Shown: one piece after another, positions 40,847-53,499 of the stretch
Position numbering within the stretch: the first letter of the stretch is position 1
How the letters are laid out: each line of letters begins with the position of its first letter
Assembly: GCF_030296675.1 (NCBI RefSeq)
Contig: NZ_AP027736.1
Coordinates: forward strand, 1,488,001 to 1,552,000
Origin: Demequina sediminis
GTDB lineage: Bacteria; Actinomycetota; Actinomycetes; Actinomycetales; Demequinaceae
Direction of reading: 5' to 3'
Length of the DNA stretch: 64,000 bases
The notes under the pieces: generated by a model
The model's input: only the letters and a program-made list of their open reading frames with translations
Database searches by the model: none
Told to the model about the DNA's origin: nothing
Program-made: the position numbers and the translations under genes

Positions 40847-40908
40847 GCACACACGCCGAAGGCCCCGGCCGATCCGAATGAGGATCGCCGGGGCCTTCGG
40901 TGTGTGTC
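40847..40908. terminator. Strong bidirectional terminator
   Basis: GCACACACGCCGAAGGCCCC pairs with GGGGCCTTCGGTGTGTGT-type sequence on the right, and GATCC/GGATC extend the stem to a GAATGA loop, with two small bulges. It lies between convergent genes: the small 40674 gene on plus and the ABC ATPase on minus. This is the most stable hairpin noticed in the window. Confidence 0.8.
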
Positions 40909-42656
<1,748 letters not shown>

Positions 42657-42660
<4 letters not shown>

Positions 42661-43601
42661 CGACGGGCCCTCGCCTTCGGGTCGAGCGCGTCACGGATGA
42701 GCTCGCCAAGCACGATGAACGCGAGCACCGTGATGGTTAGCGCGAGCGACGGCCAGAACAGCGCCATGGGCGCCACTCGGATGGACGTCTGCGCCTGAGC
42801 GATGTCGTTGCCCCACGACATGATCGTGTTGGGCAGTCCGATTCCCAAGAAGGACAGCGTCGCCTCCGCGGTGATCGCCGCACCGAGCGCGATCGTGAGG
42901 TACACGATCACCGGGGTGAGGGAGTTCGGAAGCACGTGACGCAGGAGCGTGCTGAACCTGCCGCGTCCCACCGCCTCCGAGGCCATCACGTACTCGAGGT
43001 TCTTCACCTGGAGGACTTCCGCTCTCAGGATGCGCGCGAGCGAGGCCCACGCGAATCCACCGATAGCGAGCGAGATCACGAAGACGTTGCGGTGCGCGGA
43101 CAGCACCGACATCACGACCACGGCCGCGAGGAAGTAGGGAATCGAGAAGAAGATGTCGCCCACGCGCGACAGCAGCGAGTCGACCCAGCCACCGTAGAAG
43201 CCCGCGATCGCGCCCATGGGGATGCCGATCGCCGCGGTGATCGCGACCACGAGCAGCCCCACCGAGAGTGACGTGCTGGCGCCATAGACGATGCGCGAGT
43301 ACACGTCACAGCCCTGGCGCGTGAAGCCCAGCGGGTGGCCCTCGGCGGGTCCGGCATTGGAGTTCTCGAGGAAGCAGTCGTTGTTGGGCAGGACGTCTGT
43401 GAAGAGCGACGGAAACAGCGCAGCAACCACGACCACAAGGACGATCGACATGGCGATGTAGAACAGCGGCCGGCGACGCAGGTCGCGCCACGCGTCGAGC
43501 CACAGGTTCGACTTGCGCTCGCTCAGCTTAACGCGGTCGACCTCGACCTTCTCGTCGGGGTCGACGGGCGCCACATAGTGCTCGGTGGTGCGCTCAGACA
43601 T
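42657..43601 (-). CDS. Peptide-type ABC transporter permease (DppC/OppC-like)
   Basis: A 314-residue permease. A soluble N-terminus of about 45 residues precedes a membrane span, then a periplasmic loop with GHPLGFTRQGCDVYSRIVYG, and five more spans. The EAA loop is EYVMASEAVGRGRFSTLLRHVLP, cited in part. Its stop overlaps the ATPase start, and its start overlaps the preceding permease. The loop motif (HPLGTD..GRD in peptide systems) differs here at several positions, so the substrate may not be a plain dipeptide. Confidence 0.92.
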
Positions 43602-44520
43602 AACGAATCCTTGGGTCGAGGACGGCATACAACAGGTCCACCAGGATGTTCACGATCACGTAGAGGATCGTGAGGATGGTGACGAAGGACACGACGGTGG
43701 CGTTCTCGCCTCGCAGGATCGCGTCGTAGAGGACCTTGCCCACGCCGGGAATGTTGAAGATGCCCTCCGTGACCGTGGTGCCCGCGATCAGCGCACCGAA
43801 GCTCGCGGCGGTATTGGTCACCACGGGGATGAGCGAGTTGCGCGCGACGTGCACGGGGATGATGCGACGCGCGGTGAGGCCCTTCGCGGCCGCGGTGCGG
43901 ACGTAGTCTGCGGACTGCGCCTCGATCACCGAGCCGCGCATGAGACGCATGCCCGTCACGTAGATGGTGAGCGCGATGACGATCGCGGGGAGCAGCATCG
44001 ACCCCCACGTCGCATTGGCCCCCACGGTGACCGGAGCCCAACCGAGCTTGATCCCGATGAAGTACTGCGCGACGAACAGCGCGACGAACGGCGGCACCGA
44101 GCTCAGGACGAGTGCGGTGACGAGGTTCGCGTTGTCGATGATGCCGCCCTTGCGCAGCCCCGAGATGAGGCCGATCACGACCGCCAGGATGAACTCGATG
44201 ACGACGGCCATCGCCACGAGCTTGAGCGTCACGGGGAAGGCACGCGAGAGGACGTCGACGACCTCCTGGCCCGAGAAGGTCACGCCAAGGTTTCCCGTGA
44301 CGAGGTTCTGCAGGTACAGGAAGTACTGCACGATGAACGGTTCGTCGAGGTTGTACTGCTCGCGAATCGCCGCGAGCACGGCGGGGTTCGGGGTCTTGTC
44401 ACCGAACAACGCGATGATCGGGTCTCCCGGCATTGAGAAGACCATGAAGTAGATGAGGAACGTTGTTCCAAGGAAGACAGGAATCGCCTGCAGGAGGCGG
44501 CGCACCACGTACATCAGCAT
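43594..44520 (-). CDS. Peptide-type ABC transporter permease (DppB/OppB-like)
   Basis: A 308-residue permease. It has the typical opening YVVRRLLQAIPVFLGTTFLIY, a large external loop (GDPIIALFGDKTPNPAVLAAI) and the EAA segment DYVRTAAAKGLTARRIIPVHV. ATG 44520 is preferred over an upstream GTG because GGGAG lies seven bases before it and it starts at the conserved MYVVRRLLQ. Two hairpins separate it from the binding-protein gene upstream in the operon. Confidence 0.92.
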   Translation of the reverse strand: MLMYVVRRLLQAIPVFLGTTFLIYFMVFSMPGDPIIALFGDKTPNPAVLAAIREQYNLDEPFIVQYFLYLQNLVTGNLGVTFSGQEVVDVLSRAFPVTLKLVAMAVVIEFILAVVIGLISGLRKGGIIDNANLVTALVLSSVPPFVALFVAQYFIGIKLGWAPVTVGANATWGSMLLPAIVIALTIYVTGMRLMRGSVIEAQSADYVRTAAAKGLTARRIIPVHVARNSLIPVVTNTAASFGALIAGTTVTEGIFNIPGVGKVLYDAILRGENATVVSFVTILTILYVIVNILVDLLYAVLDPRIRYV

Positions 44521-44632
44521 GGGCGCTCCCACGATGTCTGAGACTTGAGCATAAGGAAGCCGATTCTACTGGGCCGGGACCGCGTGCCCCGCACGGAGCG
44601 AGGATACCCACTCGGTGGCACGCGGCGTCGGG

Positions 44633-44691
44633 ACGTCCGGCCGTTTCCGGACGTGCGACGGCCCGCCCCGCGGGTAGCGGGACGGGCCGTC
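44633..44691 (-). terminator. Two hairpins after the binding-protein gene
   Basis: Reading leftward from the binding-protein stop, the first is GACGGCCCG...CGGGCCGTC (44657-44691), a long stem with two single-base bulges over a GGGTA loop. The second is ACGTCCGG-CCGTTT-CCGGACGT (44633-44654). They lie in the 178-base gap before the permease gene. Together they probably reduce read-through, giving more binding protein than membrane complex. Confidence 0.65.
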
Positions 44692-44698
44692 GATCCGA

Positions 44699-46338
44699 CT
44701 AGTTCTTGGTGATCTGGTAGAACAGCGGCACCGAGTGCCAGTCGAACACCACGTTCTCGACGGTCTCGGCGTAGCCGCCGGTCACGTTCGAGTACCACAG
44801 CGGGATGGCCGGAAGGTCCTGGAACAGGATCTCCTGCGCCTCCTGGAACTTCGCGTTGGCCTCGTCCGTGTCGGTCAGGGACGAGCCCTCCGCGAGCAGC
44901 GTGTCGAACGCCTCGGACGAGTAGTCGCCGTCGTTCGATCCTGCACCGGTGCCGTAGAGCGGGCCGAGGAAGTTGAACAGCGACGGGTAGTCCGCCTGCC
45001 AGCCGGTGCGGAACGGGGTCTCGATGACGCGGTCCGTGATCGACGTGCGGAACTCCGCGAACGTCGGGTACGGGCGCCGGCGGCCTCGATGCCCAGCGTG
45101 TTCTTGATCGAGTTGGCAACAGCGTCGACCCAACCCTGGTGGCCACCATCGGCGTTGTAGCCAATCTCGAAGGTGCCCTCCCACGGGGAGATGGCGTCGG
45201 CCTGGGCCCACAGCTCCACCGCGGTCTCGGGGTCGTACGCGAGCACCTCGGAGCCGGGGATCGAGTCCGACCAGCCGTTGATGACCGGCGACGTGAAGTC
45301 GGAGGCCGGGGTGCGGGTGCCCTGGAAGATCACGTCGGTGATCTCCTCGCGGTTGATCGCCATGGACAGCGCCTGGCGACGGAGCTTGCCCTCCTCACCC
45401 GAGAAGTGCGCGAGGCGCTCCGGGATGGTGAAGGACTGGAAGATCGCGGCGGGCTGGTTGACCGCGCGGTCGCCAAGGTCGGCCTCGAAGGTCGCGAACG
45501 CGGAGTCGGGGATGCCGTCGATCACATCGACGTTGCCCGCGAGGAGGTCGGCGTAGGCCGCGTCCTGCGTGGCGTAGAACGTGATCAGCAGGCCGTCGTT
45601 CTGCGCGACGCGCTCACCCGCGTAGTCGGGGTTGACCGCGAGCTCGATCTGGACGTCGTGCTGCCAGTCGGCCGGGTCCTCGAGCATGTAGGTGCCGTTG
45701 CCCACCGGGTTCGCACCGAAAGCCTCGGGGTCCTCAAAGAACGAGTCGGGCAGCGGGTAGAACGCCGAGTAGCCGAGGCTCAGCGGGAAGTCGGCCTGGG
45801 GCTGCTTGAGCGTGATCGTGAAGGTCAGGTCGTCGACCACGGTGAGGCCGGACATCTCCGGGACGGACTCGTCCCAGCTGAAGCCCTCGATCGCCTCGAA
45901 GAAGTACGAGTTCAGAGAGACCTCGGCGTTGGCCAGGTCCGCGCCCCAGTTCCACGCGTCCACGAAGTTGTGGGCGAGCACGGGAGTGCCGTCGGTGAAG
46001 GTCCAGCCCTCCTTGAGGGTGACCGTGAAGGTCTGCGAGTCCTCGGTGGTGATGGACTCCGCGACCTCGTTATGCGGGGCACCGTCGCCGTCGTAGTACA
46101 CGAGGCCAGCGAAGATCGCGTCGATGATCTTGCCGCCACCCGTCTCGTTGGTGGCGCTCGGGATGAGCGGGTTCGCGGGCTCGGAGCCGTTGGTCTTGAT
46201 GATGGCGTCGCCGGTCGTACCGCCGCCGGCCGAAGCCGACGGGTCGGTCTCGGAACCGGTGGACGAGCAGCCGACGAGGACGAGGGCAGCCGCGGACGCG
46301 ACAGCCACACCCCCGAGCACGGACTTGCTGATCTTCAC
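44699..46338 (-). CDS. Peptide-type ABC transporter substrate-binding lipoprotein, frameshifted
   Basis: A family 5 solute-binding protein of about 546 residues after correction. It starts at GTG 46338 behind AGGAGG. The signal ends in the lipobox LVGC, then a Ser/Gly linker. SEPANPLIPSATNETGGGKI and DGTPVLAHNFVDAWNWG are the usual OppA-type blocks. One base is missing near 45074; restoring it joins GIEAAGA to PYPTFAEFRTSITDR, after which the family C-terminus with GWQADYPSLFNFLGPLYG follows. The ligand is probably an oligopeptide, though some family 5 proteins bind sugars. A LacI-like palindrome lies upstream. Confidence 0.9.
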
Positions 46339-46645
46339 TATTCCTCCTATGTGCGCCCGCCTGAGGCGGGCTGGGATAGGCGTCGTCCCGGGTCTCGGGA
46401 CGGCGACTGATGAGCACGCTGATGACGTGCCACCCTGCCAGGCTAGACACGTGCGAGTTAACGCGATGTTTCCTTGTGCCGCCTGGCGTGGTTTTGTGAC
46501 CAAATAGTAACCACCGTGCGCAAGGAAGCGCTTTCATGTGGTCCGCGTCACAAGAGTGATGCGTGACGCGCAGGATTCTTGCGTCGCGTTTCCTTTGCGG
46601 GACCGACCTCCGTCCCCTGTCGGTGGCGCGTGGGACCGTCGTGGC
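46339..46645. promoter_or_regulatory. 307-base divergent control region with LacI-like palindrome
   Basis: This gap holds the promoters of the ABC importer (leftward) and rmuC (rightward). GGAAGCGCTTTC at 46524-46535 is a palindrome with an exact AAGCGCTT core, like operators of LacI-family sugar regulators. Nearby leftward TACTAT could be a -10 box, but no convincing -35 is placed at normal spacing. A CGCC...GGCG hairpin (CCCGCCTGAGGCGGG) lies near 46355-46369 in the importer leader. There is no gene in this stretch. Confidence 0.45.
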
Positions 46646-47848
46646 ATGGACACCCTGCTGATCGCCCTGCTCTGCCTCATCCTCGGTGCCGCACTCGGTG
46701 CCGCGATCGGGGCGACTGCCGCCACCCGACGCGCCGACGCCCAGCGCGCCGCGCTCCGCCAGGAGTTCCGCGCCCTGAGCGCCGAGGCCCTGCGGGAGAG
46801 CCAGGCGCAGTTCCTCGATCTCGCGCACGAGCGCCTCAAGCGTTCGGAGCAGCAGGGCGGCGCGACGCTCGCGCAGCGCGAGCAGGCGATCAGGGAGATG
46901 GTCGAGCCGCTCGCGCGGACCCTGGAGACGATGCGCAGGCAGACGGCCGACTCCGACCTCGCGAGGGCAGCGGGCCAGGCTGCACTGGCCGAGCAGGTGC
47001 GTCAGATGCTCGAGGCCTCGGAGCGAGTGGGCCGCAAGGCCGACGATTTCATCAACACGCTGCGCCGCTCGGACGTGAGGGGTAACTGGGGCGAGGTGCA
47101 GCTGCGTCGCGTGGTCGAGCTCGCGGGGATGCTCCCCCACGTCGACTTCGTCGAACAAGAGAGCGTGAGGGACGGCAAGGGCCGCGCGCTCCGCCCCGAC
47201 ATGACGGTGCGCCTCGCGGGCGGCCGCACGATCGTCGTGGACGCGAAGGTCGCGCTCGTGGGCCTGCTCGAGGCCTTCGAGACCGACGACGAGGCGGTCC
47301 GGGTCGAGCGACTGCAGGCTCACGCGCGTCACGTGCGCAGGCACGTCGACGAGCTCAGCGCGAAGCGCTACTGGGACCAGTTCGCTTCCGCTCCCGAGTT
47401 CGTCGTCATGTTCGTGCCCTCCGAGGCCTTCCACCAGGCCGCGATCGAGCAAGACTCTTCGCTGCAGGAGTACGCGTACGGACGCGGGGTGCTCATCGCC
47501 ACGCCCACCACGCTCGTCGCGATGCTGCGGACCGTCGCGCACGCGTGGCGCGAGGACGCCCTCGCGCGCGACGCGCAGCAGGTGCTCGCGCTCGGCAAGG
47601 AGCTCTACGACCGCCTGTCGACCATGGCGGGCCACCTGAGCAAGGTCGGACGCGCGCTCGACCAGGCGGGCCGCGCCTACAACTCGACGGTCGCCTCGCT
47701 CGAGTCGCGCGTGCTCGTGAGCGCCCGCAAGTTCGGCGAGATGCAGCAGATCGCCGCCGAGCTGCCGCCCGTCGAGCGCGTCGAGTCCGACATCCGGCTG
47801 CTCGCCGCGCCGGAACTCACGTCCGGCAACGACGGTTCACACGACTAG
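46646..47848 (+). CDS. rmuC: DNA recombination protein RmuC
   Basis: A 400-residue protein with an N-terminal membrane anchor ([20 protein letters not shown]), a coiled-coil region to about residue 130 and the RmuC nuclease-like domain. Conserved blocks are [37 protein letters not shown] and [20 protein letters not shown]. RmuC limits inversion between short repeats in E. coli; the mechanism is not settled. Its stop overlaps that of the convergent ispH by three bases. Confidence 0.92.
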   Translation: MDTLLIALLCLILGAALGAAIGATAATRRADAQRAALRQEFRALSAEALRESQAQFLDLAHERLKRSEQQGGATLAQREQAIREMVEPLARTLETMRRQTADSDLARAAGQAALAEQVRQMLEASERVGRKADDFINTLRRSDVRGNWGEVQLRRVVELAGMLPHVDFVEQESVRDGKGRALRPDMTVRLAGGRTIVVDAKVALVGLLEAFETDDEAVRVERLQAHARHVRRHVDELSAKRYWDQFASAPEFVVMFVPSEAFHQAAIEQDSSLQEYAYGRGVLIATPTTLVAMLRTVAHAWREDALARDAQQVLALGKELYDRLSTMAGHLSKVGRALDQAGRAYNSTVASLESRVLVSARKFGEMQQIAAELPPVERVESDIRLLAAPELTSGNDGSHD

Positions 47849-48827
47849 GCGCGCAGCGCGCGCTCGGCCTCCTTGGCCTTGAGGTCGGCACGGATCTCGC
47901 GCGGCAGCGAGAACATGAGGTCCTCGGTCGCGGTCCTGACCTCCTCGACGGTGTCGAAGCCTCGCGCCGACAGCGAGTCGAGCACGTCGCGCACGAGGAT
48001 CTCGGGCACGGAGGCCCCGGACGTCACGCCCACGGTCGTCACGCCGTCGAACCACTCGTCACGCAGCTCGGCCGCACGGTCGACCCGATACGACGCGTCC
48101 GCTCCGGACTGAAGCGCCACCTCGACCAGGCGCACCGAGTTGGACGAGTTGGCCGACCCCACGACGATCACCAACTCGCATGCGGGCGCGAGCTTCTTCA
48201 CCGCCACCTGGCGGTTCTGCGTCGCGTAGCAAATGTCGTCGCTCGGCGGGTCCTGCAGCGCGGGGAAGCGCTCGCGCAGGCGGCGCACCGTCTCCATCGT
48301 CTCGTCGACCGACAGCGTGGTCTGCGAGAGCCACACGACGTTGTCGGGATCCGCCACCTCGAGTGTGGCGACGTCCTCGGGGAGTTCACCACGATCGTGT
48401 GGTCAGGCGCCTCGCCGGCGGTCCCCTCGACCTCCTCGTGACCGGTGTGGCCGATCAGCAGGATCGTGCGACCGTCGCGGGCGAAGCGAATCGCCTCCTT
48501 GTGCACCTTGGTCACCAGCGGGCACGTCGCGTCGATGGTCTGCAGGCTGCGCGCGTCCGCCGCCGCGCGCACCGCCGGGGACACGCCGTGCGCGGAGAAG
48601 ACCACGCGCTCGCCCTCGGGAACCTCGTCCGTCTCGTCGACAAAGATCGCGCCACGTTCGGACAGCGTCTCCACGACGTACTTGTTGTGGACGATCTCCT
48701 TGCGGACATACACGGGCGCACCGTGAAGCTCGAGAGCCTTCTCGACGGCGATGACGGCGCGATCGACGCCGGCGCAGTAGCCGCGCGGGGCAGCGAGCAG
48801 GACACGCTTGGTGGTGGGGGCGGGCAT
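47845..48827 (-). CDS. ispH: 4-hydroxy-3-methylbut-2-enyl diphosphate reductase, frameshifted
   Basis: Last enzyme of the MEP isoprenoid pathway, a [4Fe-4S] protein of 327 residues after correction. Cluster cysteines are C18 in [13 protein letters not shown], the one in [12 protein letters not shown], and the one in [18 protein letters not shown] and [11 protein letters not shown] are substrate motifs. The frame breaks at 48379 where CCCC is present and CCCCC is needed to give [15 protein letters not shown]. The gene is essential in MEP-pathway bacteria, so a real break is implausible. ATG 48836 is an alternative start; xseA begins 32 bases away on the other strand. Confidence 0.93.
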
Positions 48828-48858
48828 GGTCTCCATCCTACGTGGCAGGCTGGGGCGC

Positions 48859-50139
48859 GTGACCGAGCCGACCACGCCCCCGCAGGACAACGAGCCGGCC
48901 CCGCACACGCTTCCCGCGACTGCGGCCGAGACCACGCCGGAGCGGCCGTGGCCCGTGCGCCACCTCTCCCCCAAGATCGGCGAGTTCGTGTCGCGCCTGC
49001 CCCCCGTGTGGGTCGAGGGGCAGGTCCTCAACGTCAAGCGCTGGCGACACCTGGTCTTCCTCACCCTGCGTGACACCGACGAGAACATGTCGCTCAGCGC
49101 GACGCTCCCCGCCAGCGCGGCCGATGCCCTGGGCACCGCCCTCACGGACGGCACCCGAGTCGTCATTCAGGCCAAGCCCGAATGGTGGACGCGATCCGGC
49201 ACGCTCCAGCTCGCCGGCAGGGACGTGCGCCAGGTCGGATTGGGAGACCTTCTGGCACGGCTCGAGGCACTCAAGGAGGCGCTCGCACGGGAGGGACTCT
49301 TCGACGCGGACCGCAAGGTCGCGCTGCCGTTCATCCCCCGCACCGTCGGCCTCGTATGCGCGACCCAGGGGGACGCGGAGCACGACGTGGTCGAGAACGC
49401 AAGCCGACGATGGCCGGGGGTGACGTTCGAGATTCGCCGCGTCACGGTGCAGGGCCCACGGGCCGTGCCGGAGACGGTGGCCGCAATCCGCGAGCTCGAC
49501 GCGCTTCCCGAGATCGACGTGATCGTGGTCGCGCGCGGCGGCGGGTCGTTCGAGGACCTCTTGCCCTTCAGCGACGAGTCGCTCGTGCGCGCGGCGGCGG
49601 CGTGCGCGACCCCGCTCGTGAGCGCAATCGGGCATGAGAAGGACTCTCCCCTGCTCGACCTCGTGGCCGACTACAGGGCCTCCACGCCCACGGACGCCGG
49701 CAAGCGCATCGTCCCCGATGCCGCCGCCGAGCGCGCGGGCCTGTCGAGAGCGAGGTCGTCGCTGGCCGGAGCGATGATCCGCACGGCGCGACGCGAGGCC
49801 GCGGCGCTCGAGGCACTCAGGGCCCGGCCCGTGCTCGCGCGGCCCGAGGCCATGTTGGCCCCCTTCGCGACCGCGCTCTCCCTCGCGACGGCGGCCTCAC
49901 ATCGCGCAATGCACGCGACTCTCGCGCAGGCGCGGTCCGAGACGGCGACGCTCGCGGCGACGCTGCGCGCCCTCAGTCCACAGAGCACGCTCGAGCGGGG
50001 CTTCGCGGTGGTGCGCACGCCGGACGGGACGGTCGTCTCGGACGCGACGTCCATCACCAAGGGCGACATCCTGCGGATCCGCCTGGCTCGCGGCGAGATC
50101 GAGGCCGTCGCACGGGGCCGCGCGCCGAAGCGCGCCTAG
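48859..50139 (+). CDS. xseA: Exodeoxyribonuclease VII large subunit
   Basis: Catalytic subunit of the single-strand-specific nuclease, 426 residues. It has an N-terminal OB fold ([21 protein letters not shown]), then the catalytic core with [21 protein letters not shown] and ISAIGHE-like [22 protein letters not shown], cited in part. A long helical region follows and the end [16 protein letters not shown] is typical. GTG 48859 is chosen as start because the preceding in-frame residues overlap ispH. The small subunit gene xseB lies 685 bases away, beyond an opposing gene. Confidence 0.94.
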   Translation: MTEPTTPPQDNEPAPHTLPATAAETTPERPWPVRHLSPKIGEFVSRLPPVWVEGQVLNVKRWRHLVFLTLRDTDENMSLSATLPASAADALGTALTDGTRVVIQAKPEWWTRSGTLQLAGRDVRQVGLGDLLARLEALKEALAREGLFDADRKVALPFIPRTVGLVCATQGDAEHDVVENASRRWPGVTFEIRRVTVQGPRAVPETVAAIRELDALPEIDVIVVARGGGSFEDLLPFSDESLVRAAAACATPLVSAIGHEKDSPLLDLVADYRASTPTDAGKRIVPDAAAERAGLSRARSSLAGAMIRTARREAAALEALRARPVLARPEAMLAPFATALSLATAASHRAMHATLAQARSETATLAATLRALSPQSTLERGFAVVRTPDGTVVSDATSITKGDILRIRLARGEIEAVARGRAPKRA

Positions 50140-50705
50140 CGCTTGTCGCCCAACAGGATGTCGAGCGCGTCGGCACGCGAGCGATCCGCCATGGGCGTGA
50201 CGGGAGTGCGCGCGACGGTGGGCTCCTGGATTGCGGGGAACGAGGGCACGGCCGGCGTAGGCGTGGGCGCGGGCTCGGCTGCGGCCTCCACGGCCGGTGC
50301 CCACGTGCCGTTCTTCGACTCGGACAGGCGCGCGCGGGCCGCCTTCGCGTACTCGCGGTGAAGGTGACGGCCGAGCTTGGCGATGAGCGACTCCGGCACG
50401 GAGGGGTTGTCGATCAGCGCGTAGACCACGTCGACGCTCTTGTCCTTCGCGAGGTCCTCGAGAAGCTCGATCGGGATGCCCTTGCGGCGGTTGCGTGCGA
50501 CGCCGATGCGCACGTCGACCGCGGTGTCCTGCGCGAGCTTGAGCAGCGTCGTGAGCGGCGTGCCCGCGTGTTCGGCGACGGCAGCCCTCACCTTGACCTC
50601 GGGAGCGCGCGACAAGGCCGCGAGCTCGCCGTCCGTGACTCCCGCCGCGATCGCGCGCTGGGCGCTCTGCAAGGCCGTCTGCTGTGCACTGGTGTCGCTG
50701 AACAT
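50136..50705 (-). CDS. Helical-repeat (variant leucine-rich/HEAT-like) protein
   Basis: A 189-residue soluble protein of unknown role. Three to four helical repeats, visible as EVKVRAAVAEHAGTPLTTLLKLA, VDVRIGVARNRRKGIPIELLEDLA and VDVVYALIDNPSVPESLIAKLG, each cited in part, resemble the variant leucine-rich repeat family. A Pro/Ala linker and a short tail [12 protein letters not shown] follow. ATG 50705 is preferred because GGGGTGGGGA precedes it. It lies between xseA and xseB on the opposite strand, and its stop overlaps the xseA stop by four bases. Confidence 0.65.
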   Translation of the reverse strand: MFSDTSAQQTALQSAQRAIAAGVTDGELAALSRAPEVKVRAAVAEHAGTPLTTLLKLAQDTAVDVRIGVARNRRKGIPIELLEDLAKDKSVDVVYALIDNPSVPESLIAKLGRHLHREYAKAARARLSESKNGTWAPAVEAAAEPAPTPTPAVPSFPAIQEPTVARTPVTPMADRSRADALDILLGDKR

Positions 50706-50824
50706 TCCCCACCCCATTGTGTAGTCGTTCGGTCGTACCCCATGAGAGGGCCCACGGGTGCGACTATGACGCGATTGTCGGCACGACGTGTGCGGTCCTT
50801 GAGCGCGCGGGTAGCGTACGGGTC

Positions 50825-51076
50825 ATGAGCGACGCAGCATTCGACCGTCCGGTGGATTCCCTCTCCTACGAGGACGCGCGCGACGAACTCGTCGCGATCG
50901 TCGCGAAACTCGAGACGGGTAGCGCCACGCTCGAGGACTCCCTCACGCTGTGGGAGCGAGGAGAGGCGCTCGCGGCTAGGTGCCAGGCGCTGCTCGACGG
51001 CGCCCTCGCGCGCGTCGAAGGAGCGAGCGACGACGTCAGCGACGAGTCCGCCGACGACGCGGACGCCGACGCATGA
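50825..51076 (+). CDS. xseB: Exodeoxyribonuclease VII small subunit
   Basis: An 83-residue helical partner of XseA. It shows the family core LSYEDARDELVAIVAKLETG, SATLEDSLTLWERGEALAARC and a short acidic tail ([15 protein letters not shown]). The stop overlaps the PfkB-kinase start (ATGA). In most actinobacteria xseB directly follows xseA; here an opposing gene has come between them, so xseB needs its own promoter. Confidence 0.93.
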   Translation: MSDAAFDRPVDSLSYEDARDELVAIVAKLETGSATLEDSLTLWERGEALAARCQALLDGALARVEGASDDVSDESADDADADA

Positions 51077-51996
51077 CCGAGCACGTCCTGGTGATTGGCG
51101 AGGCGCTCGTCGACGTCGTGGTGCGCGGCGACGGCACGCGGGACCTGCACCCCGGCGGGTCACCGGCCAACGTCGCGCTCGGGCTGGCCCGCCTGGGCCG
51201 CGAGGTCGATCTCCTCACGCATCTGGGGCTCGACGCCCACGGGGTGCTGGTCGCGGACCACCTGCAGGACAACGGCGTCCACCTGGTCCCGGGGTCTGCG
51301 GGACCCGGGCCGACCTCCGTCGCGACCGCGACCCTCGACGAGTCGGGCGCCGCGACCTACGACTTCGCCCTCGACTGGGACATCGCGCCCGGCGTGAGGA
51401 TGCGCCAGCAGCCGCTCGCGGTGCACACGGGCTCGATCGCGGCCGTGATCGAGCCGGGGGCCACCGCCGTGCACCGCCTCGTCAAGGTGCTGCGCTACCA
51501 CTCGACCATCACCTACGACCCCAACGCACGCCCCGCACTCATGGGAGAGCCCGCCGCGGCGCGCGGCGCGGTCGAGCGGTTCGTCGCTCTCGCCGACGTC
51601 GTCAAGGCCTCCGACGAGGACCTCGCGTGGCTCGCTCCCGGCGAGGCGGTGGACGATGTCGCGCGCGCCTGGGCGAGGAGCGGCCCTGCCATCGTGGTGG
51701 TCACCCGAGGCGGCGAGGGCGCCACCGCCTTCGTGCACGACGGACGCGAGGTCTCGGTGGCGGCTCCGCGGGTCACAGTGGCCGACACGGTCGGGGCGGG
51801 AGACTCGTTCATGTCGGGCATCATCGACGGACTCTGGGACGAGGCTCTCCTAGGCGGCTCGCGCCGCGAGGTGCTGCGCACCATCTCCGACGCCCAGCTG
51901 ACGGCCGTGCTCGACAGGTGCGCCCGCATCGGCGCCATCACGGTGTCCAGGCCGGGCGCCAACCCGCCCACGCGCGAGGAGCTCAACCGCGCATAG
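51073..51996 (+). CDS. PfkB-family carbohydrate kinase (fructokinase-like)
   Basis: A 307-residue sugar kinase. The N-terminal PfkB signature is [20 protein letters not shown], and the C-terminal one is [18 protein letters not shown] with the catalytic Asp in GAGD. The arrangement matches the fructokinase/ribokinase branch; the substrate is not decided by sequence. It is translationally coupled to xseB through an ATGA overlap, a chance-looking operon of a nuclease subunit and a sugar kinase that nevertheless recurs in related genomes, as far as I recall. Confidence 0.9.
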   Translation: MTEHVLVIGEALVDVVVRGDGTRDLHPGGSPANVALGLARLGREVDLLTHLGLDAHGVLVADHLQDNGVHLVPGSAGPGPTSVATATLDESGAATYDFALDWDIAPGVRMRQQPLAVHTGSIAAVIEPGATAVHRLVKVLRYHSTITYDPNARPALMGEPAAARGAVERFVALADVVKASDEDLAWLAPGEAVDDVARAWARSGPAIVVVTRGGEGATAFVHDGREVSVAAPRVTVADTVGAGDSFMSGIIDGLWDEALLGGSRREVLRTISDAQLTAVLDRCARIGAITVSRPGANPPTREELNRA

Positions 51997-52039
51997 AAGG
52001 AGGACCTCGGTCCCGATCGGTCGTGCCAGACTTGGCGGC

Positions 52040-53428
52040 ATGACAACGGAGTTTCGCATCGAGCACGACACCATGGGCGAGGTTCGGGTCCCCGCCCACG
52101 CCCTCTATCGCGCGCAGACGCAGCGCGCCGTCGAGAACTTCCCCATCTCCGGCACCACGCTCGAGCGGCGCCACATCGAGGCGCTCGCCCGCGTGAAGAA
52201 GGCCGCCGCGCGCGCCAATGCCGAGCTGGGTGTGCTGGAGGCCGACGTCGCCGATGCGATCGTCGCCGCAGCCGACGAGGTCGCGGCCGGCGCTCACGAC
52301 GCGCACTTCCCCGTGGACATCTTCCAGACCGGCTCGGGCACGTCGTCGAACATGAATACCAACGAGGTCATCGCGACGCTCGCGACGCGCTCTCTCGGCC
52401 GCGACGTCCACCCGAACGACCACGTCAACGCGTCGCAGTCCTCGAACGACGTGTTCCCGACGTCGGTGCATGTGGCCGCCACCGCGTCACTCGTGGGCGA
52501 TCTCATGCCCGCCCTCGAGGTCCTCGCGACGTCGCTGGAGGCCAAGGCAGAGGAGTTCGCCGACGTCTTCAAGTCGGGGCGCACTCACCTCATGGATGCG
52601 ACCCCCGTCACGCTCGGCCAGGAGTTCTCCGGCTACGCGGCCGCGGTGCGCTACGGCGTCGAGAGGCTCGTCGTGGCCCTGCCGCGCGTCGCCGAGGTGC
52701 CGCTCGGCGGCACCGCCGTCGGGACGGGCATCAACACCCCCGACGGCTTCCCGCAGCGCGTGATCGCCCTGCTCGCCGAGGACACCGGCCTGCCCATCAC
52801 CGAGGCCCGCAACCACTTCGAGGCGCAGTCCGCCCGCGACGGACTGGTCGAGGTCTCCGGGGCGCTGCGCACCATCGCGGTGTCGCTCACCAAGATCTGC
52901 AACGACCTCAGGTGGATGGGCTCTGGCCCCAACACCGGTCTCGGCGAGATCCAGCTCCCCGACCTGCAGCCGGGGTCCTCGATCATGCCGGGCAAGGTCA
53001 ACCCCGTGGTGCCCGAGGCGGTGCTCATGGTGTGCTCGCGGGTGATCGGCAACGATGCCACGGTCGCGTGGGCCGGGGCATCGGGCGCGTTCGAGCTCAA
53101 CGTGCAGATTCCTGTCATGGCGCTGGGCGTGCTCGAGTCGACCCGCCTGCTCGCGAACGCGTCACGCGTGCTCGCGGAGCGCACCATCGACGGCACGGTC
53201 GCCAACGTCGACCGCGCGCGCCGCCTCGCCGAGGCCTCCCCCTCGATCGTCACTCCCCTCAACCGGGTGATCGGGTACGAGAACGCCGCCGCGATCGCCA
53301 AGCACTCCGTCAAGGCGGGGCTCACGGTCCGCGAGGCGGTGATCGACCTGGGCTTCGTGGAGCGCGGCGAGATCACCGAGGAGCAGCTCGACGCGCTGCT
53401 CGACGTCACCACGATGGTGGGCCGCTAG
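52040..53428 (+). CDS. fumC: Fumarate hydratase, class II
   Basis: Interconverts fumarate and malate without an iron-sulfur cluster, 462 residues. The superfamily signature is [15 protein letters not shown] near residue 313. [32 protein letters not shown] and [17 protein letters not shown] carry the substrate residues. Together with sdhCDAB and gltA it covers part of the TCA cycle in this window. A 500-base repeat cluster follows the stop. Confidence 0.96.
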   Translation: MTTEFRIEHDTMGEVRVPAHALYRAQTQRAVENFPISGTTLERRHIEALARVKKAAARANAELGVLEADVADAIVAAADEVAAGAHDAHFPVDIFQTGSGTSSNMNTNEVIATLATRSLGRDVHPNDHVNASQSSNDVFPTSVHVAATASLVGDLMPALEVLATSLEAKAEEFADVFKSGRTHLMDATPVTLGQEFSGYAAAVRYGVERLVVALPRVAEVPLGGTAVGTGINTPDGFPQRVIALLAEDTGLPITEARNHFEAQSARDGLVEVSGALRTIAVSLTKICNDLRWMGSGPNTGLGEIQLPDLQPGSSIMPGKVNPVVPEAVLMVCSRVIGNDATVAWAGASGAFELNVQIPVMALGVLESTRLLANASRVLAERTIDGTVANVDRARRLAEASPSIVTPLNRVIGYENAAAIAKHSVKAGLTVREAVIDLGFVERGEITEEQLDALLDVTTMVGR

Positions 53429-53499
53429 CCCCCTCGTCCTTCTGCGACTCAGCTGGGCCCTGTCCCCCCGGTTGGCGCTTGTTCCCCTGTCGCCCCCCT

